The translations under genes and the position numbers were made by a program. Positions 28,301-35,380 of a DNA stretch of 64,000 bases are shown here, piece after piece. This DNA comes from Rhodococcus opacus (GTDB lineage: Bacteria; Actinomycetota; Actinomycetes; Mycobacteriales; Mycobacteriaceae). The stretch covers positions 414,618 through 478,617 of the forward strand of contig NZ_JAAXPA010000001.1 in assembly GCF_012396235.1 (NCBI RefSeq). The letters run 5' to 3'. The stretch's first letter is position 1. Each line of letters begins with the position of its first letter. The notes under the pieces were generated by a model. That model saw only the letters and a list, made by a program, of their open reading frames with translations, did not search any database and had not been told where the DNA came from.

Positions 28301-30055
28301 CGCCTCGGTGGCGACGTCCCGGACGTGCGACAGATAGTCGTGACACGACACCTCGCTCGCGTACCGCGACCGCACCACCACAGTGTCCGTGCGATCGCCC
28401 ACGTCCACGGCGATTCCGACGGCGATGTCGCTGCTTCCGGTCACCCTGCCCAGCAGGATCGACAGGGCCGTCAGGAACACCGTGCGGCCGGTGGTGCCGG
28501 CGGCGTCGGCCAGTGCGGCCACGCAGCGGTGCAACTCCCCCGGCACCACGACGGTGACCCGGTCGCTCGCCGGCGACAACCTGGCCGGCCGCCGGCGGTC
28601 GGTGGGCAACGGCAGGAAGTCGGGCAACCCGTCCAGCTGCCGGCGCCAATACTCGATTTCCTCGGCCTCGCGCAGAAGTCGTTCGCCGGTGCGGGCACTG
28701 GTGTCGTGAATGCTGCCCACCCGGGACGCCGGATCTGCGGTGGCCAGTTCCTCGAGCAACTCGACGAACTGCCGATGGTGCTCCCGCAGTTCCGCCTCCT
28801 CGTAGCGGCTGGGGTTCGCGCGGAAGTCCACGAAGATCCTGGTGGGGGTGCCGCTCTGATACACGTTGATCAGCAGGTCCTCGACCGGACCCGACGTGAC
28901 GATGTGGAAATCGCCGAGAAGCGAACCCAGCGCGACCTCCTGGCGGAACAACATGACGTTCACCATCGGCCCGTACAGTGCCGTCGTCGCGGTGTCGCCG
29001 GCGTCGCGGCGGATGTCGTCGAGGCTGCACCGCTGGTGTCGCAGTGCGGCGACCAGCTCACGCTGGACCTTCTCGATCAGTTCCGCGACGGTGTCGTCGG
29101 CCCGGACGCTGACGGGCATCGGGGCCACGTTGACGAGCATGCCACCGGAATTGCGCAGCACCGCCGTGGTGCGCGCCGACACCGGAATGGTCACCAGCAC
29201 ATCGGTTCTGCCGGTACGTCGCGCCAGGTAGCACGCCGCGGCCGCGATGATGGTCGCCGCAGACAGGCTGTCGCGGGAATCGAGAACCGCCACGACGTCG
29301 TCCGAGAGGATGGCACTCTCCACCGTGCTGGTGGCCGACACCTGCCCCGCCGTCCGCGCCAGCGTGGTGCCCTCGAGCCCGGCGACCCGCGCGGCCCAGT
29401 ACTCTCGATCGGTTGCGAAACGCTCGGAGGCGCGGTACCGGCTGTCGATGTCGTACAACTGCCGCAGGCTCACCGCCCGGTTCGGATCCGGTTCGCGGCC
29501 CGCGATTTTCGCGGAATAGCGGTGTGCGATGCGGCGCAGCATCGTCATGGCGCCGTAGCCGTCGAGCGCGACGTGGTGAATCCTGCTGTACCACAGGAAG
29601 TGTGTGTCACCGGTCTGCAGGATCGACGTCTCGACCAGCCGGTCGGCGCTCAGGTCGAGCGGCGTGACGTAATCGCGTTCCATCCATTCGTGTGCCGCCG
29701 CCACCGGGTCGTCTTCCGCACGGAAGTCGACGTACGCGATCGACGTGTCCGTCCGATGGTCCACGTACTGCAGCGGCCGGCCCTCGACGTCGTACACCTT
29801 GAGGAAGGGTGATTCGAACTCGCGGCCCGCTTCCACCGTCTCCTGCCGGAGCAGGTCGATGTCGAGCACACCGTGGAACTCCACGTACTGGGCGATGGAG
29901 ATCGGGACCTGCGGTTCGAGTTGCTGCGCGAACCACGTGGCCCGCTGCGCCGCCGAGAGCGGTATCGGTTCGCCGCCGCCCGGAACACGGAGGTCCGCGG
30001 GGCGGCGCGTTTCTCCCGCCCCCGGAACGGGTCCTTCACCTTGTCCTGGGCACAC
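3356..30055 (-). CDS. Giant seven-module non-ribosomal peptide synthetase with terminal thioesterase
   Basis: About 8,899 residues from a GTG at 30055 (GCGAGG about 10 bases upstream). An in-frame ATG at 30175 exists, but it would overlap the start of the divergent TetR gene and adds no domain-like sequence. Order: C(EntF-like)-halfC-A1-PCP1; C2-A2-PCP2; C3-A3-PCP3-E; C4-A4-PCP4; C5-A5-PCP5-E; C6-A6-PCP6; C7-A7-PCP7-TE. A2 and A5 carry the threonine code (DFWNIGMVH and DFWNVGMVH). C4 and C6, just after the epimerases, have HHILLDGWS and PLSPLQAG as in D-accepting condensation domains; C2, C3, C5 and C7 are of the LCL type. The thioesterase has GWSLGG near residue 8714 and a C-terminal CGHNDM. 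The inferred product is a seven-residue peptide with an N-acyl or aryl cap, released as acid or ring. No MbtH-like protein, phosphopantetheinyl transferase or tailoring enzyme is nearby. Confidence 0.95.
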   Translation of the reverse strand: MCPGQGEGPVPGAGETRRPADLRVPGGGEPIPLSAAQRATWFAQQLEPQVPISIAQYVEFHGVLDIDLLRQETVEAGREFESPFLKVYDVEGRPLQYVDHRTDTSIAYVDFRAEDDPVAAAHEWMERDYVTPLDLSADRLVETSILQTGDTHFLWYSRIHHVALDGYGAMTMLRRIAHRYSAKIAGREPDPNRAVSLRQLYDIDSRYRASERFATDREYWAARVAGLEGTTLARTAGQVSATSTVESAILSDDVVAVLDSRDSLSAATIIAAAACYLARRTGRTDVLVTIPVSARTTAVLRNSGGMLVNVAPMPVSVRADDTVAELIEKVQRELVAALRHQRCSLDDIRRDAGDTATTALYGPMVNVMLFRQEVALGSLLGDFHIVTSGPVEDLLINVYQSGTPTRIFVDFRANPSRYEEAELREHHRQFVELLEELATADPASRVGSIHDTSARTGERLLREAEEIEYWRRQLDGLPDFLPLPTDRRRPARLSPASDRVTVVVPGELHRCVAALADAAGTTGRTVFLTALSILLGRVTGSSDIAVGIAVDVGDRTDTVVVRSRYASEVSCHDYLSHVRDVATEAVAHTAVPFDRLVRELDVSVSDAYAPIVQVLLDTRAPGSPGCTVSGLDLCVTVTEAVDESGAAAGVTVEFGFAAELFDVHTIRVAADRYLRILGAMAADPEVPVGDIEILSAGERSALTPVRGRPGRSERTLPDLFADAAALDPAATALSRQGEELSYRELDRWSTQVARMLIDRGVGPESFVALALPRSFRSVASVWAVAKTGAAFVPVDPNYPPDRIDYMLADSGAVLGLTEESLRGRLHDSIPWCVLDDQDFQAACAARPDNPVTDSDRIRPLHLDNSAYLIYTSGSTGQPKGVTVTHRGLDNFAADQQERFGATRSSRTLHFSTPSFDASVFEYLQAFGVGATMVVVPPSAYGGPELADLLRSERVTHGFVTTAALGTIPPDALGDFLDVAVGGEVCPPELVARWAPDRRLHNAYGPTETTVMANISAPMTPGDPITLGGPIRGAEEVVLDARLHPVPVGVPGELYIAGAGVARGYHRRPGLTAARFVADPYGRGRMYRTGDVVRWRPDHTLEYLRRSDFQVKVRGFRIELGEIDAILQTHPDVRLAVTIGRPGPSGDTVLVSYVVPAPGRPIETTELLRQVRNRLPAYMVPSVVVVLDEIPLTPVGKLDRAALPEPRFLSAAAEFKAPTDPVEESIAEVFTEVLGVEPISVDDSFFDLGGNSLVATRVIARVNAALGSDVGVRALFEAPTVELLAAYVRRSGTELVDRPPLAVGERPERIPLSLAQQRMWFLNQFDTSSVAYNIPMAVRLLGPLDSDTLRAAVGDVIERHESLRTVYPASADGPYQVVVDTADVVPDLTPHVDGDESLHERIATLLAGGFDVSAKVPLRAALLWIGPDEHVLVIVVHHIAADGASLAPLARDLMVAYAARRSGTPPSWEPLPVQYADFSVWQRRLLGSADDADSLMSRQLQYWRGVLAELPEVSALPLDRNRPVTRSLEGATAAFAIDAGLHRQLLLLAREHHATLFMVMHAALAVLLSRMSGSGDVAIGTPIAGRGEAALDDLVGMFVNTLVLRTPVEPGEVFTDVLARARDTDLGAFGHTDVPFESVVDELAPGRSTSHSPLFQVLLEFQNTVRAHLELPGLTVEAVDVDPGVAKFDLQLSLAEYHDEKGTAAGMAAAFLYATDVFDRTSVEGFGERFVRVLRAVVDDPAAVVGDIPVLGAVERDLVLDRWNRAGLPADAQTVVELLARVTASTPDATAVVCGDETLTYGELDEQANRLARLLIAEGVGTESLVAVMVDRTPALVVTLLAVLAAGGGYVPVDTSYPAERVAAMFEDARPVCAVVSADFASLAPAGIPVVAIDDPATARAVAELSGLPVTDSDRLRPLWADAVAYVIFTSGSTGRPKGVQVSHRCVVTLLANTRELFGFDSSDVWTLFHSYAFDFSVWELWGALVHGGRLVLVDYFTARSPDAFLELLRRERVTVLNQTPTAFYQLTEADRAANAVEDTDQAPLSLRHVIFGGEALDVGQLERWYTRHDDRDPVLVNMYGITETTVHVSFLALDRALAASVPGSVIGGGLPGLRVYVLDGRLHPVPPGVVGELYVSGDQVTRGYIGRQGLTATRFVADPFGHHRAGARMYRSGDVVKWGAGGRLEYMGRSDFQVQLRGFRVELGEVEAALAACAGVAQSVVVVRGDDRDGDRLVGYVVPETGADVDAAAVLDAVGASVPSYMVPAAVVVIDALPLTVNGKLDRKALPEADFGTSTVGFAAPRNPVEEIVAAVFADLLGIVRVGANDNFFALGGNSLTATRLVARLNAAVGDRLGVRDVFDAPTVAGLAARAEAGETNLESRPAPTPRDPSREVPVSLAQQRMWFINQFDTTSAAYNVAIALRLTGTLDTQALEAAVADVVERHESLRTVFPLTDSGPRQVILPVEKVAPALTPHAVESAGLGAELHRLLSAGFDVTTEAPVRARLFGVNEHEHVLAVVVHHIAADGFSMVPLARDVLSAYTARRRGVAPDWTPLPVQYADYTLWQRDWLGDEDDGGSPLVRQLDYWTATLADLPDVLELPTDRPRPAARTLGAGRVEFEIDPDLHRSVVQLARRHGSTVFMALHSALAVLLSRLSASDDVAVGTPIAGRGEAELDDLVGMFVNTLVLRTPVDGARTFAELLAQVREADLGAFTHADVPFERVVESLRPSRSTAYSPLFQVMLEFQNTERPELELPGLHVEPLDLAFDTINFDLQLTLRENADAEGHPGGLSAALGYATDIFDADTVAAFAERLVRILSAVTESPNAPVGDVDVLGAGERVALTSASGGPGVAARTLPQLLAAATAADPDAAALSFEGREVSYRDLDEWSNRLARLLIERGVGPEQVVALALPRSIESVLAVWSVAKTGAAFLPVDPNHPADRIEYMLGDSGAVAGLTTAALQSALPASIPWLVPGDPGTEAELALLPAAAVTDTDRTSALHVDHPAYVIYTSGSTGRPKGVVTTHRGLANFAATEQNTFDTTAASRTLHFASPSFDASVLELMLAVGPGATMVIASPSVYGGEELADLLLRERVTHCFVTPAALASVDPAGLESVRCVVTGGEACPPELVARWAPGRAMFDAYGPTESTVVSSISTPLAPGEPVTIGAPTLGFTEAVLDARLHPVPAGVAGELYLAGPALARGYHGRHPLTAERFVANPFGPAGSRMYRTGDLVRWTVDGQLDYLGRTDFQVKIRGFRIELGEVESALLAHGDVAAAVADVRRDERSGDRLIGYVVPEPGADIDPGEVLQFAGTRLAAYMVPAAVVVIAALPVTVHGKLDRKALPEPDFGVAVTDSRPPRTETEALLAGLFRDVLGLEGVGVDDSFFALGGDSIMSIQLVARAKAAGLILSPRDVFERRTVAGLAEVAHYERADTVVLEELPGAGVGPVPLTPVVAWMLGRSGGRLDRFSQAVLVTAPPRLTRDDLAAAVDAVLDRHDMLRARLAVDEAGQWVMTVLPAGSVPAGALIHHVPVTSFDPGDFDAVARAELNAAADRLDPASASMVQVLWFDGPGGQGRLLLVAHHLVVDGVSWRILISDLAAAHTRVADGLTAALAAVGTSMRRWSHGLTEAVGSRRAEAGLWQSILDGPDPLVGSRPLDPAVDVDATTGRVTVEVPAHVTEALLTTLPAAFHGTVGDGLLTALTLAMIRWRRRRGVESADVLINLEGHGREDHVVPGADLSRTVGWFTTLFPARLDLTGIGVDAALAGDDAAGSAIKAIKEQLLAIPDHGIGYGMLRYLDPVGSEALRRFRPPQVSFNYLGRVATSGGEVPWLPVAGSGDLGGTQNYDMPAAWVVDVNAATTVRDGAPVLTATWSYPTGVLAAEDVEELSALWVRALTALAEHASRPGAGGLTPSDLDLVSVGQTDIDRFESTYPDVADIWPLSPLQAGLLFHAQLSEHRLDAYQVQLVLDLRGTVDSARLRRAAQGLLDRHANLRVAFADTGGGPVQVVLARATAPWTDVDLSDLDDTRITTEAAALVAADRAVPFEMSEAPLLRFTLLRTAPDRYRLVVTHHHILLDGWSTPLVIKDLLVLYATDGDTTALPRVTSYRDYLQWIGRQDHERSTAAWVSALAGSDEPTFVAPAARGEQSFAEPEDVRLDVGEEKTRALETLAREHGLTLNTLVQVAWGLVLTTLGTREDVVFGATVSGRPPGVAGIESMVGLFINTVPVRLRLRREETLAELLQRFQREQSALLDHHYVGLTEIQRAVGEGAVFDTLTVFESYPVDRMGLSEDTDIDGMHVAGIEGIDSTHYPFTLMAHVDTGLHLRLRYQPNVFQSEFAESVAARVARVVQILLSDVDTPIAHLTLLSEAELREYTAVSGAPAGPPKTLPEILTASAGNRREAPALVFDGRETSYRELDERSSALARVLIERGAGPETFVALGLPRSRESVLAVWAVAKAGAAFVPVDPNYPADRIEHMLADSGAALGVTTSAHRHRLPGSVPWLVLDDPAFDRTWAAASPVHVTDLDRRSVLDVDHAAYAIYTSGSTGRPKGVVVTHRGLANLLTEQTEHYTVSPDARCLHICSPSFDVAILELVQSCAAGATLVVAPPDVYGGAELAALLRRERVTHACITPAVLATVERDRIEHLEALVVAGDAVGDELVAAWGADRAMFNGYGPTEATILTTFSRPMRPGEPVTIGSPVRGIALSVLDARLQPVPAGVPGELYIAGPALARGYHRRPALTAERFVADPYGGGRMYRTGDVVRWRRDHTLEYLGRSDFQVKIRGQRVELGEIDSVLTTHPHLDFAATLGRPGPLGDTALVSYVLPHDGEEVAAPDVLAFAGRILPKYMVPAAVVVLHEIPLTPVGKLDRKALPAPEFTSATIGYRAPTTPVEEAVAQVFADVLGAPRVGADDSFFELGGDSLSATRAVARINSALDAGIGVAALFDAPVVADLAVRIDSAATATTPSVALAARPRPDRIPLSLAQQRMWFVNQFDTSSPAYNIPIALRLTGVLDHAALLAAVGDVVERHESLRTVFPGSVDGPHQVIVDPGRATPRLDPVAVAGDRALRDALAALVGAGFDVSDEIPFRTSLFELEPEQHVLAIVVHHIAADGFSMMPLARDVMLAYTARTVGDTPGWTPLTVQYADYSVWQRDFLGAVDDPDSVLSRQLGYWTDTLSGAPEVLQIPVDRPRPAQRSYGGDVVEFEVPARLHRALNTIAAQHNATLFMAVHAAFAVLLSRLSGTDDVTMGTPVAGRGQAVLDDVVGMFVNTLVLRTVVDPRASFGEVLTAVRAADLGAFEHADIPFERLVDHLAPERSTSHTPLFQVLIEFRNAEGTHLELPGLTVDSLDVDLGVAKFDLELSVAEQIDTDGAPAGLAAGLRFATDVLDRGTVARFGDRFLRVLESVAAAEGLPVGDIEILDRVERDLVLPALAEPAAPDATLAELFERAAQRSRHATAVVCEGVSLTYDELDSRANRLARLLIARGAGPETLVAVAAARSVDLVVALLAVVKSGAGYVPVDVTYPAERLAFVFADARPVCVLTTEAESGAVRASGVPLLLVDSAETVAELDRTSPLPVTDGDRTGPLRPDSVAYVIYTSGSTGRPKGVQVAHRNVVTLFANTQPLFRFDASDVWTMFHSAAFDFSVWELWGALLHGGRLVVVDYFTTRSPDMFLRLLRDENVTVLNQTPTAFYQLAEADRVAGAAELALRVVVFGGEALDLGQLTRWYARRVDTAPALVNMYGITETTVHVSHLPLDEELAASASASVIGRALPGLRVYVLDTRLHPVPPGVVGELYVSGGQVSRGYLGRFTLTSTRFVADPHTPGSRMYRSGDLGRWNTDGQLEYLGRNDFQVQVKGFRIELGEVESALLDCDGVAQSVVSARRERLVGYVVPEAGRVLDPAGIVDAVADRLAAHMVPATVVVLDALPLTVNGKLDRRALPEPDFGRQVSLSRAPATETERILAALFAEVLGLESVGVDDSFFAVGGDSIMSIQLVTRAKASGVVITPRDVFERKTVAALAEVATAGEETVTLEELPGGGVGELPLTPIVHWMLGRDGDFRRYSQAALFTTPAALDEDTLTAAMQAVLDRHDMLRARLYRSDRAERGAAMVVAPPGWVRATAVVRTVPLDAADSFTEAASRELDAAAGRLDPESGVMVQAVWFASSATPAAAGRLLIVAHHVVVDGVSWRILVPDLALACAQVLSGEPPTLPGIGTSMRRWAHALTDVAQEPSRTAELDLWRRMLDTPDPPLGSRPLTATDIQTSDVEVRVPVEVTEALLTTLPQAFHGSVGDGLLTALALALVRWRRARGIESSGALVNLEGHGREEQVVPGADLARTVGWFTTIFPVGLDLSGVDVDDAFAAGPAAGAAVKAVKERLQSIPDHGIGFGLLRYLDAETAPELAALPSAQVSFNYLGRLGSGSAADGDWTPVSDAGLAAAAQSGLPAAAVVDVNARTTDTAVGPALTATWSFPVGVVAADDVGELAGLWVGALEALTAHARSGGGGFTPSDLSLVRLGQSAIDDLERRYPAMTDVWPLSPLQAGMLFHAELADESVDAYLVQLILDLGGDVDAERLRRAAGALLDRHPNLRSAFCHDTEGGAVQVVAGRVAVPWREIDLSGLDEDAATAEVERLLAADRTTPFDMTTAPLIRFLLVRTAGGRCRLVSTNHHILLDGWSMPLMIRELLTLYATNADLVPLPRVRDYRDYLAWMNRRDTGLSARAWADALAGVEEPTLLVPADRARQLSTVSREWVFDLDEDRTDRLRESARARGLTLNSILQTAWGIVLGMLTGRDDVVFGATVSGRPPELSGIETMVGLFINTVPVRVTLRPEETLGALLERVQAEQAAMLDHHYTGLAEIHDAAGPGVGFDTLTVFESYPVDRAGLSEDTDIAGLRVTGVDARDAAHYPLSLVASAAASLHLKFEYVPDLFAPGAIEDIAERVVRVLDACTGPDVPLARLSLLTERERAELVPVRGGPAGSVRTLPQIFTDAAAVDPDAVALSSGDVEVSYRELDERSTRLARALIDSGLGPETSVAVGIPRSIESVLCVWAVAKTGAVFVPVDPNYPDERITHMLTDSECALGLTTSEHRARLPETTDWLVLDDPAFVDECAAASAAPVDDGDRRGPVTLDTAAYLVYTSGSTGRPKGVTVTHRGLDNFARDQLARFGADPASRTLHFSTPSFDGSVFEYLQAFGAAATMVIAPTTVFGGDELAQLIRERHVTHAFVTTAALASLDPAGLDHFTDVVVGGEACPPELVNRWAPGRRLYNGYGPTETTIMSNISDPLIPGERITIGGPIRGVTELVLDSRLQPVPVGVPGELYLAGAGLARGYHRRPGLTAERFVADPADPGKRMYRTGDIVRWTPEHTIEYLGRSDFQVKVRGFRIELGEIDTTLMADSDIRFAATVAYRGPAGDTLLASYVVPAPERALDTETITRRLAGRLPAHMVPSSITVLDQIPLNAVGKFDRKALPAPEYDVGTREYRAPADPVEEMVAEVFAEVLGLDRVSADAGFFDLGGNSLSATRAVARLRAALGTDIGVRALFEAPTVEAFAARIEHAGAGSSGRPALTAGDRPDRIPLSFAQQRMWFINQFDTSSPAYNIPMVVRLTGDLDVDALTAAVTDVVTRHESLRTRFPLRDGEPVQEIRAPATPMRAPTPVADEGLLREELTRLVSAGFDVAAAVPLRVALFSLDPTDHVLAVVVHHISADGFSMAPLVRDVMIAYESRVHGRAPAWTPLPVQYADYTLWQRRLLGSEDDPGSLISRQLAYWESALAGLPELLELPADRRRPAQQSFRGDRVRFAIDPGLHERIRTAAREYRSTEFMIVHAALAVLLGRLGGTGDVAIGTPIAGRGEAALDDLVGMFVGTLALRTPVAAEQPFRDLLARVRDADLGAFAHADLPFERVVDAVGPVRSTAHSPLFQVSLEFQNTENPALRLPGLTVEGLDPDLAVVKVDLEVILDERFAADGSAAGMVGAIDYATDLFDADTVRGFAERFVRILDTVTAEPGVPVGDIEILGTDEVAALTPARGAPDVPNVLLPELLSAAVERDRSADAVSYRGRTISYRELDESSNRLARRLIEDGAGPGTTVALSLPRSIESVLSVWAVARTGAAFLPVDPGYPLDRIEHMLTDSGAVSGVTLRAHRDRLPGTVNWIVLDDAEAEERIRVQSPAPVTDADRTAPLHESHPAYLIYTSGSTGVPKGVAVTHRGLANLAAEERDRLAVTPGARVLHFASPSFDASVFELVMAFCAGATLVIAPPTIYGGTELAGLLSDERVSHGFVTPTALASMDPLGFESLQTLVAAGEACPPELVARWAPGRRMFNAYGPTETTIMSNISEPLVPGDPITLGAPTRGVSEVVLDSRLRPVPVGVVGELYVSGRALASGYHRRPGLTASRFVAAPWGAPGERMYRTGDVVRWRRDGTLEYVGRSDFQVKIRGFRIEPGEIDAALTDHPDVGFAVTIGRAGPAGEPLLVSYVRPIGGADLDTAELTRLVGERLPAHMVPAAIVVIDQIPLTPVGKLDRAALPAPEFLSGARFRLPANDLEAAVVDVFAEVLGLDRVGAEDNFFERSGNSLLATKVIAALQERLDRKIPLQWMFLDPTPAGLARRIALPSAEGGVTEALGVVIPLLTEGAGRPLFCVHPGIGLSWGYAGLVRYLPADRRAYGLQLPTISGDGDYQSIEQLAHRYIEEMRVIQPEGPYDLLGWSLGGVIAHAMAVELQRAGEEVATLTVMDSYPDNGEDPLFGKLDMRDLLRGLGLVVATDGDLTYERAAQLLNESWGSDSGLRGEHLERINAGYENSRNLVHRFEPQVYDGELLIFPATGDDDGTTRARSADEWRPLVTGRIVEHPVDCGHNDMIEPQSLAVIGPVLSRYLEAGRTRRRENRIR
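7310..10444 (-). other. NRPS module 6: DCL C, A, PCP
   Basis: The condensation domain starts [13 protein letters not shown] and has HHILLDGWS near residue 6675. The adenylation code by eye is D-G-F-F-V-G-G-I-M; Gly at 236 and 322 suggests room for a bulky side chain, but this is only inference. PCP6 has DLGGNSL. Confidence 0.75.
10445..15119 (-). other. NRPS module 5: LCL C, A (Thr), PCP, epimerase
   Basis: The adenylation domain has [26 protein letters not shown] and [12 protein letters not shown], giving D-F-W-N-V-G-M-V-H, the threonine code. PCP5 has AVGGDSIMS, and the epimerase has [11 protein letters not shown] near residue 6188. D-Thr or D-allo-Thr is expected at position 5. Confidence 0.8.
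15120..18249 (-). other. NRPS module 4: DCL C, A, PCP
   Basis: The condensation domain begins [13 protein letters not shown] and has [10 protein letters not shown] near residue 4073, the pattern of D-donor-accepting domains after an epimerase. The adenylation code by eye is D-V-L-C-V-A-G-I-L, unassigned; GGEACPPEL is replaced by AGDAVGDEL, so this is the most divergent A domain of the seven. PCP4 has ELGGDSL. Confidence 0.75.
18250..22889 (-). other. NRPS module 3: LCL C, A, PCP, epimerase
   Basis: C3 has [11 protein letters not shown]. The adenylation code by eye is D-A-L-F-V-G-A-V-V, unassigned and probably hydrophobic. PCP3 has ALGGDSIMS, the GGDS form usual before epimerases. The epimerase shows [11 protein letters not shown] near residue 3585 and [11 protein letters not shown]-residue is therefore expected at position 3. 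Confidence 0.8.
22890..26145 (-). other. NRPS module 2: LCL C, A (Thr), PCP
   Basis: The condensation domain has [11 protein letters not shown] near residue 1437. The adenylation domain has [26 protein letters not shown] and [12 protein letters not shown], giving D-F-W-N-I-G-M-V-H. This is the established threonine code. PCP2 has ALGGNSL. Confidence 0.8.
26146..30055 (-). other. NRPS module 1: EntF-like C, half C, A, PCP
   Basis: The first condensation domain (to about residue 440) has [17 protein letters not shown] near residue 162 and the [13 protein letters not shown] segment that matches EntF (GPVLN/ATGPVNDL). It therefore probably takes an acyl or aryl group from a separate carrier. Residues about 462-693 (nt 27975-28670) match only the C-terminal lobe of an LCL domain, with no HHxxxDG and with the region equivalent to [11 protein letters not shown] missing. 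The adenylation code read by eye is D-A-F-F-A-G-A-V-M, unassigned. PCP1 has DLGGNSL. Confidence 0.75.
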
Positions 30056-30173
30056 TCGAACTCGACCTCGCCCCGCCCTACCAGGACGGACGCACTGTTT
30101 CGAGTATCCGCCCGCAAGGCTCGCCGGGTCCAGGGCACTGCGGGCCCAAAGCCGCCAATGGATACTGGGCCCC

Positions 30174-30884
30174 ATGACCGAGCGCGTCGACACACCCGGC
30201 ATCGATCCCGCGGACTTCCGCGTCCACGTGGTGGCGCAGGCCATCCGGCTGTTCTCCGAGAACGGGTACGAGGCGACGACCGTCGAGCAGATCGCATCCG
30301 CCGCGGGCGTGTCCCGGCGGACGTTCTTCCGCCAGTTCCGCTCCAAGGAGGACGTGATCTTCGCCGATCACGAATCGCTGTTGCAGCAGGCAGGCGATTA
30401 TCTGTCCACGAATTCCGACGACCCGTGGGCGGCGGTCTGCAGGACGGCGGGCCTGGTCTTCGACAGGTTTCGCGAGAACCGGGAGCTGTCGGCTCGCCGG
30501 TACCAGGTGGTCCAGCGGGTTCCCGCCCTGCGCGACCGGGAGATCGTCACCGGCTTCCGCTACGAGCGGTTGTTCGTCGACTACCTGCGCGGGGTCGTAC
30601 CCACCGAGCCGGTCCTGAAGGTCATCGGATTCGCGGCCGCCGTCACCGCGTGCCACAACTTCCTGCTCCGGAACATGATCAAGGGCGACCCCGACGCCAC
30701 CGCCGAGGAACTCGAGCGGGCCCTCCTCGACGTGCGCCGGACGTTCGGCGTCGCTCCGGGGGCATCGACGCAGGAACAGGACGCCGTGCTGGTGGTGTCG
30801 TACCCGCCGGGAACGCCGGTGGAGGAGATCACCGGGCGTATCCAGGCCCAGCTGTCCCGGCGCCGGGGCTCAGTGGCCGGGTGA
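30174..30884 (+). CDS. TetR-family transcriptional regulator
   Basis: 236 residues. The N-terminal helix-turn-helix is clear ([39 protein letters not shown], residues about 23-62). The C-terminal domain is of unknown ligand. It is divergent from the giant NRPS (118 bp between the starts) and lies 160 bp upstream of fadE25 on the same strand. It could therefore control the NRPS, the fatty-acid genes or both. The extra C-terminal segment ([22 protein letters not shown]...) is longer than in many family members. The ATG start is supported by the HTH position; no strong ribosome-binding site is visible. Confidence 0.88.
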   Translation: MTERVDTPGIDPADFRVHVVAQAIRLFSENGYEATTVEQIASAAGVSRRTFFRQFRSKEDVIFADHESLLQQAGDYLSTNSDDPWAAVCRTAGLVFDRFRENRELSARRYQVVQRVPALRDREIVTGFRYERLFVDYLRGVVPTEPVLKVIGFAAAVTACHNFLLRNMIKGDPDATAEELERALLDVRRTFGVAPGASTQEQDAVLVVSYPPGTPVEEITGRIQAQLSRRRGSVAG

Positions 30885-30902
30885 CGACAACCACCCTTGA
30901 CT

Positions 30903-30940
30903 GGCACTCAGTGCCGTGGTTGACTGCACTGTAGTGGCAG
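30903..30940. promoter_or_regulatory. Operator-like palindromes upstream of fadE25
   Basis: GGCACT-C-AGTGCC is a perfect inverted repeat at 30903-30915. It is followed by CACT-GT-AGTG at 30927-30936, inside the larger imperfect CTGCACT/AGTGGCAG. TTGACT at 30920-30925 could be a -35 box. The sites lie between tetR and fadE25, as expected for a TetR-family regulator, but binding is inferred. Confidence 0.4.
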
Positions 30941-31044
30941 TAGTTTGCCGACCACGAACGTTGCGGCCCACCTGAACGACAATAACCTTGGCACGGAGTG
31001 CCTATTCAGACTCGGTGCCGTCGAGACTCAGCAAGGAGCGCCCC

Positions 31045-32205
31045 ATGGCCGGAAATCCGGACTTCGATCTGTTCAAGCTCGGTGAAGAGCACGACGAACT
31101 GCGGTCCGCGATCCGCGCGCTCTCCGAGAAGGAGATCGCACCCTACGCGAAGGAAGTCGACGAGGATGCACGCTTCCCCGAAGAGGCCCGCGTCGCCCTC
31201 GTGAACTCCGGGTTCAACGCCATCCACGTCCCCGAGGAATACGACGGCCAGGGCGCCGACTCCGTCGCCACCTGCATCGTCATCGAAGAGGTCGCCCGCG
31301 TCTGCGGCTCCTCGTCCCTGATCCCCGCCGTCAACAAGCTCGGCACCATGGGCCTCATCCTCAACGGGTCCGAGGAACTCAAGCAGCAGGTCCTGCCGCA
31401 GCTCGCGTCCGGCGAGGCCATGGCGTCCTACGCACTGTCCGAGCGTGAAGCCGGTTCGGACGCGGCCGGCATGCGCACCCGCGCCAAGGCCGACGGCGAC
31501 GACTGGATCCTCAACGGCTCCAAGTGCTGGATCACCAACGGTGGCAAATCCAGCTGGTACACCGTCATGGCCGTCACCGACGCAGACAAGGGCGCCAACG
31601 GCATCTCCGCGTTCATGGTCCACGAGAACGACGAGGGTTTCGTCGTCGGACCGAAGGAGAAGAAGCTCGGCATCAAAGGCTCGCCCACCGCGGAGCTCTA
31701 CTTCGAGAACTGCAAGGTCCCCGGCGACCGCATCATCGGCGAGCCCGGCACCGGCTTCAAGACGGCGCTGCAGACCCTCGACCACACCCGTCCCACCATC
31801 GGCGCGCAGGCAGTCGGCCTCGCACAGGGCGCCCTCGACGCCGCTCTCGCCTACACCAAGGACCGCAAGCAGTTCGGCAAGTCGATCAGCGACTTCCAGG
31901 CCGTGCAGTTCATGCTCGCCGACATGGCGATGAAGGTCGAGGCCGCACGCCTCATGGTCTACACCTCCGCGGCCCGTGCCGAGCGCGGCGAGAAGAACCT
32001 CGGTTTCATCTCCGCGGCCGCCAAGTGCTTCGCCTCCGACGTCGCGATGGAGGTCACCACCGACGCCGTCCAGCTGTTCGGTGGCGCCGGCTACACCACC
32101 GACTTCCCTGTCGAGCGGATGATGCGTGATGCGAAGATCACTCAGATCTACGAAGGCACCAACCAGATCCAGCGCGTCGTGATGTCGCGTGCACTGTTGA
32201 AGTAG
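31045..32205 (+). CDS. fadE25: Acyl-CoA dehydrogenase, FadE25 type
   Basis: 386 residues. An FAD-dependent enzyme oxidising acyl-CoA to trans-2-enoyl-CoA in beta-oxidation. ATG 31045 has AAGGAG 6 bases upstream. The sequence matches mycobacterial FadE25 almost throughout: FDLFKL.EEHDELRSAIRAL at the start, ASYALSEREAGSDAA, WITNGGKSSWYTVMAV, then FGGAGYTTDFPVERMMRDAKITQIYEGTNQIQRVV. The catalytic Glu is in IYEGTNQ near residue 370. It ends in a strong hairpin, and a 3-hydroxyacyl-CoA dehydrogenase follows 74 bp later. Family assignment is firm; the acyl chain length it prefers cannot be read from sequence. Confidence 0.96.
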   Translation: MAGNPDFDLFKLGEEHDELRSAIRALSEKEIAPYAKEVDEDARFPEEARVALVNSGFNAIHVPEEYDGQGADSVATCIVIEEVARVCGSSSLIPAVNKLGTMGLILNGSEELKQQVLPQLASGEAMASYALSEREAGSDAAGMRTRAKADGDDWILNGSKCWITNGGKSSWYTVMAVTDADKGANGISAFMVHENDEGFVVGPKEKKLGIKGSPTAELYFENCKVPGDRIIGEPGTGFKTALQTLDHTRPTIGAQAVGLAQGALDAALAYTKDRKQFGKSISDFQAVQFMLADMAMKVEAARLMVYTSAARAERGEKNLGFISAAAKCFASDVAMEVTTDAVQLFGGAGYTTDFPVERMMRDAKITQIYEGTNQIQRVVMSRALLK

Positions 32206-32218
32206 GCGGCTACGCCGC

Positions 32219-32262
32219 CCGTGCGCCTTTTTGGTAGCTCCCGCTACCAAAAAGGCGCACGG
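32219..32262. terminator. Long perfect hairpin, also a repeated intergenic element
   Basis: A 20-bp perfect stem with a TCCC loop (arms CCGTGCGCCTTTTTGGTAGC and its complement). A smaller GGCGGC/GCCGCC hairpin overlaps the fadE25 stop just before it. The stem has T-runs on both strands. A close relative follows ilvD at 48528-48569. Probably a terminator that is also a dispersed repeat. Confidence 0.7.
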
Positions 32263-32279
32263 CTACGTGAGGAGAATTT

Positions 32280-33128
32280 GTGGAACTAGTAGGCGTGATC
32301 GGCGGCGGCACCATGGGTGCCGGCATCGCCGAGGTATGCATCAAGGCCGGTAGCTCGGTTCTCATCCTCGAGACCAAGCCGGAATTCGCCGAGGCGGCGC
32401 AGGCCCGCATCGAGAAGTCCCTGGCTCGCGGGGTCAAGGCGGGCAAGCTCGACCAGGACGCCGCGGATGCCGCGCTCGCCCGCGTGCGGGTCACCCTCGA
32501 CATCGAGGAGTTCGCGGACCGCGACCTCGTGATCGAGGCGGCGCCGGAGATCGAGTCGCTCAAGGTCGACATCTTCCAGAAGCTCGACAAGATCGTGAAG
32601 CCGTCGGGCATCCTGGCGTCCAACACGTCGTCCATCCCGCTGATCAAGATGGCCAACGCCACGCAGCGTCCCGGGCAGGTCGTGGGTGTCCACTTCTTCA
32701 ACCCGGTGCCGGTGATGCCGCTGGTGGAGATCGTGGTCAGCCTGGTCACGTCGGAGGAGACCGTCCTCGCGGTCACCGACTACGCGAAGAACACGCTGCG
32801 CAAGAAGACGGTGCGGGCCGGGGACCGTGCGGGTTTCATCGTGAACGCGCTGCTCATCCCGTACCTCACGTCGGCGGTCCGGATGCTCGAGTCGGGTTAC
32901 GCCACCGCCGAGGACATCGACGAGGCCATGAAGGGCGGCTGCGGTTACCCGATGGGCCCGCTGACGCTGATCGACACCGTCGGTCTCGACATCACCCTCG
33001 CCGCGGCGGAGTCGCTGTACGCGGAGTTCGCCGAGCCGCACTACGCTCCCCCGACGCTGCTCAAGCGCAAGGTGGACGCCGGACAGCTCGGCAAGAAGAG
33101 CGGTAAGGGTTTCTACGACTACAGCTAG
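32280..33128 (+). CDS. fadB2: 3-hydroxybutyryl-CoA (3-hydroxyacyl-CoA) dehydrogenase
   Basis: 282 residues, the normal length for a monofunctional enzyme. It interconverts 3-hydroxyacyl-CoA and 3-oxoacyl-CoA with NAD(P). The Rossmann motif GVIGGGTMGAG is at residues 5-15, and the catalytic region NTSSIPL...HFFNPVPVMPLVEIV follows. The start is GTG 32280 with GAGGAG 6 bases upstream. With fadE25 it gives two beta-oxidation steps, and it resembles mycobacterial FadB2. The stop codon shares the bases CTAG with the stop of the convergent methyltransferase gene (33125-33128). Confidence 0.93.
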   Translation: MELVGVIGGGTMGAGIAEVCIKAGSSVLILETKPEFAEAAQARIEKSLARGVKAGKLDQDAADAALARVRVTLDIEEFADRDLVIEAAPEIESLKVDIFQKLDKIVKPSGILASNTSSIPLIKMANATQRPGQVVGVHFFNPVPVMPLVEIVVSLVTSEETVLAVTDYAKNTLRKKTVRAGDRAGFIVNALLIPYLTSAVRMLESGYATAEDIDEAMKGGCGYPMGPLTLIDTVGLDITLAAAESLYAEFAEPHYAPPTLLKRKVDAGQLGKKSGKGFYDYS

Positions 33129-34015
33129 TCACGCCCGTCCGGAAGCCCGTCGCGTCGTCGCGGCGGGCTTTCGCCGTTCTTGACCGCAAATCCCATGTAG
33201 GAGATGGCCGTACTCCGGATCTGCCCGAAGTCGAGCCGGCGGCTCAACTCCCCGTAACTGAGCCGTGTTCCGCCGGCCCGGGCGAGGTCGAGGAGCCGGA
33301 GCGGATTCTTCGACCGCGGCCCGAGCCCGACGATCTCGCCGAGCCGCAGTCCGTGCCGCGCCATGATCGGCTCCAGCTCCGCGGGGCGGATACACATCGA
33401 CCAGTCGTGGATGGGAGTGTCGAACATCCGGGTCATCCGCCACTCCTGCATGATCTTGATCGCGACGAGCTTGCTGGCGAATGTGCGGTTGATGGTGTCG
33501 AACAGGTACAGGCCGCCGGGTTTCAGCGCCCGGGACGTCTCGGCGATCACGCCGTCGAGATCCGACACGTGCTCGAGGACGTCGCAGCAGTAGATGACGT
33601 CGAACGCGGCATCCGGTACCGGCAGCTGTTCGCCCGACCCGATGCGGTACTCGATGTCGAGGGCCGAACCGGCTGCGTGACGCCGTGCGGTGTCGACCGA
33701 CACGGGGGACGGATCGATGCCCGTCACCCGGAAACCGATGCGGGTGAACTCTTCCGCGAGGAACCCACCGCCCGACCCGACGTCGAGGGCGCGGAGCCCG
33801 TGATGGTCACGACCGACCGTCTCGCCGAGCACCTTACGGAAGTAGGCGAATCGTCCCGGCGTGAGGCTTCCGTGCAGCAGGTTGAGTGGGTTGTCTTCCT
33901 CCCACCACGACTCCCCCACACGGTTGTAGACGTCGTTGTCGATGACCAAGCGGACCACCCCTTCTCTGCCGACGGCACAGCGACGACCTCCAGCCTTCTC
34001 CTGAGCGTCGGTCAC
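33125..34015 (-). CDS. UbiG-like class I SAM-dependent O-methyltransferase
   Basis: Up to 296 residues. The SAM-binding motif is ALDVGSGGGFLAEEF, followed by GIDPS and YCCDVLEHVSD. The stretch IDNDVYNRVGESWWEEDNPLNLLHG is typical of UbiG/3-demethylubiquinol methyltransferase relatives. Actinobacteria use menaquinone, so the substrate is unlikely to be ubiquinol; another polyprenyl or aromatic compound is possible. The start is uncertain. ATG 34015 is the longest form, but the domain begins at VIDNDVYN, and a GTG or TTG near 33960 with AGAAGG upstream may be the real start. It is divergent from the membrane protein gene. Confidence 0.8.
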   Translation of the reverse strand: MTDAQEKAGGRRCAVGREGVVRLVIDNDVYNRVGESWWEEDNPLNLLHGSLTPGRFAYFRKVLGETVGRDHHGLRALDVGSGGGFLAEEFTRIGFRVTGIDPSPVSVDTARRHAAGSALDIEYRIGSGEQLPVPDAAFDVIYCCDVLEHVSDLDGVIAETSRALKPGGLYLFDTINRTFASKLVAIKIMQEWRMTRMFDTPIHDWSMCIRPAELEPIMARHGLRLGEIVGLGPRSKNPLRLLDLARAGGTRLSYGELSRRLDFGQIRSTAISYMGFAVKNGESPPRRRDGLPDGRD

Positions 34016-34049
34016 TTCAAGGCCGGTGCCCTTACGCGATGCTCAGAGG

Positions 34050-35294
34050 ATGACATTCAGGGTCTCGCACGTGTGCCTGCTGCTGGGCGGGTTCGTCACG
34101 GGAATTGCGTTGACGTCCACCACGTCCAGGGAGTTCGCGTTCGTGGTCGGCGGCGACCGCCTGGACGCGTTGTATGCCGGGCCGTCCGCCGGTGCCTTCC
34201 TGGCTGCGGTCGTCGCCGTCCTGGTGGCAGCGCTGGTTCGTGCCCGCCGGGTCCTGTCGACGCTGTCGTTCGCCGGTCTCGCGCTGCTGGGTGTCGCTCC
34301 GTCGACGGGGCCGTGGGATTTCGAGGTGTACCTCGGCGGAGTCGGTGCGGGCCTGCTGCTCGGCGGCCTCGTCGGACTGTGCGCCACCGCCGACCGGGCA
34401 TGGTTGCAGACCGCACTCGCGGCGGGGGTTCTCGCCGGACTCCTCCTCGCCGGACCGATCGACCACTTCCGGACGTCTTTTCCCCGGCGCTACGCCGATT
34501 ACCTTCCGGAACCCGCAGTCGATCCGGTGGCGCTGACCGTCCTCGCGCTCACGTGCGTAGTTCTGGCCGTCACGCTGGCGTCCGGCGACTTCGGTGAGCG
34601 GACGGACGTCGCGGTGAGCGCGCGCGCCCTCGTCGTCGGGATCGTCCTGCCGCTGATCGGGCTGGTGCTGTACTGGTGGTTCGTTCGACGTGTCTGGAAC
34701 GTGGGCACCTACGGCGCGATGCAGGGCAGGTGGATGTTCGGACTCGTCCTGGTCGTGGCGGTGATCGCCGCCTCGCTGTGGCTGGAGAGCCGCACCGGGA
34801 TCGTGTTGCTCGCCGCGATGGCGTTCGTCGCCGCGGGGGACATCGGTGTGGCGGCGTTCCCGGATTCCTGGCCGTGGCTGCTGGTGCCCGCGGCGCTCGT
34901 GCTGACGGGCGCCGTGCTCGGCCGGCGCTTCCCGCACCCGGTGCTCGGCATCGCGGCGCTCGCAGTCGTGGCCGCGTCGGCGTTGTTCGAGCACCCGCCG
35001 TGGGACAACCTGCACGTCGGGGCGACGTGGCTCCTCCTTCCGCTCGCGGCCTCGTACACGGTCGCGTCGAGTCTGCCGTCGAGCGAGCCGGTCACCGCGA
35101 CATCGCTGGCGGTGCCTGCCGCGCTGGCCGTCCCGCTGATCGCCGACTACGGGTGGACGGCGTATGCGCCGCTCGTCGAATCCGAGAGGACGCTGGGGCC
35201 GGACTCGTGGGCGTGGACATCGACCGGACTGTCCGTGGCTGCCGTGGTCGCGTGCGGTCTCGCCGCCGCTCACCTCGGAAAACGCCCCACCTGA
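34050..35294 (+). CDS. Polytopic membrane protein of unknown function
   Basis: About 414 residues with roughly ten to twelve hydrophobic helices (for example LLLGGFVTGIAL, AGLLLGGLVGL, ALVVGIVLPLIGLVLYWWF, LLLPLAASYTVAS). I do not recognise a transporter or enzyme motif. A conserved-looking luminal segment contains FEVYLGG and HFRTSFPRRYADYLPEP. The start could be GTG 34026 or ATG 34050; I chose ATG because AGAGG lies just before it, although spacing is poor in both. It lies 86 bp before an MFS gene and is separated from it by a palindrome. Confidence 0.7.
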   Translation: MTFRVSHVCLLLGGFVTGIALTSTTSREFAFVVGGDRLDALYAGPSAGAFLAAVVAVLVAALVRARRVLSTLSFAGLALLGVAPSTGPWDFEVYLGGVGAGLLLGGLVGLCATADRAWLQTALAAGVLAGLLLAGPIDHFRTSFPRRYADYLPEPAVDPVALTVLALTCVVLAVTLASGDFGERTDVAVSARALVVGIVLPLIGLVLYWWFVRRVWNVGTYGAMQGRWMFGLVLVVAVIAASLWLESRTGIVLLAAMAFVAAGDIGVAAFPDSWPWLLVPAALVLTGAVLGRRFPHPVLGIAALAVVAASALFEHPPWDNLHVGATWLLLPLAASYTVASSLPSSEPVTATSLAVPAALAVPLIADYGWTAYAPLVESERTLGPDSWAWTSTGLSVAAVVACGLAAAHLGKRPT

Positions 35295-35315
35295 GCTCAT
35301 TGCACGATACATACG

Positions 35316-35350
35316 TTGTGCACCATGCATACTCTGTGTATGGTGCACAA
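35316..35350. promoter_or_regulatory. Operator-like inverted repeat upstream of MFS gene
   Basis: TTGTGCACCAT at 35316-35326 and ATGGTGCACAA at 35340-35350 form a perfect 11-bp inverted repeat with a 13-base spacer. A further TGCAC...GTGCA pair overlaps it at 35301-35322. It lies 30 bases before the GTG of the exporter gene, a good position for a repressor site. The regulator is unknown. Confidence 0.55.
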
Positions 35351-35380
35351 ATTGTGTTTCGCAGAGTTGAGGAGATTCGT

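Noticed and set aside
30078..30656. Minus-strand open frame over the tetR gene
   Set aside because: It is antisense to a well-supported TetR HTH protein and has no recognisable domain.
31006..32250. 414-codon open frame antisense to fadE25
   Set aside because: FadE25 on the plus strand matches its family end to end; the antisense translation is Gly/Val/Asp-rich without motifs.
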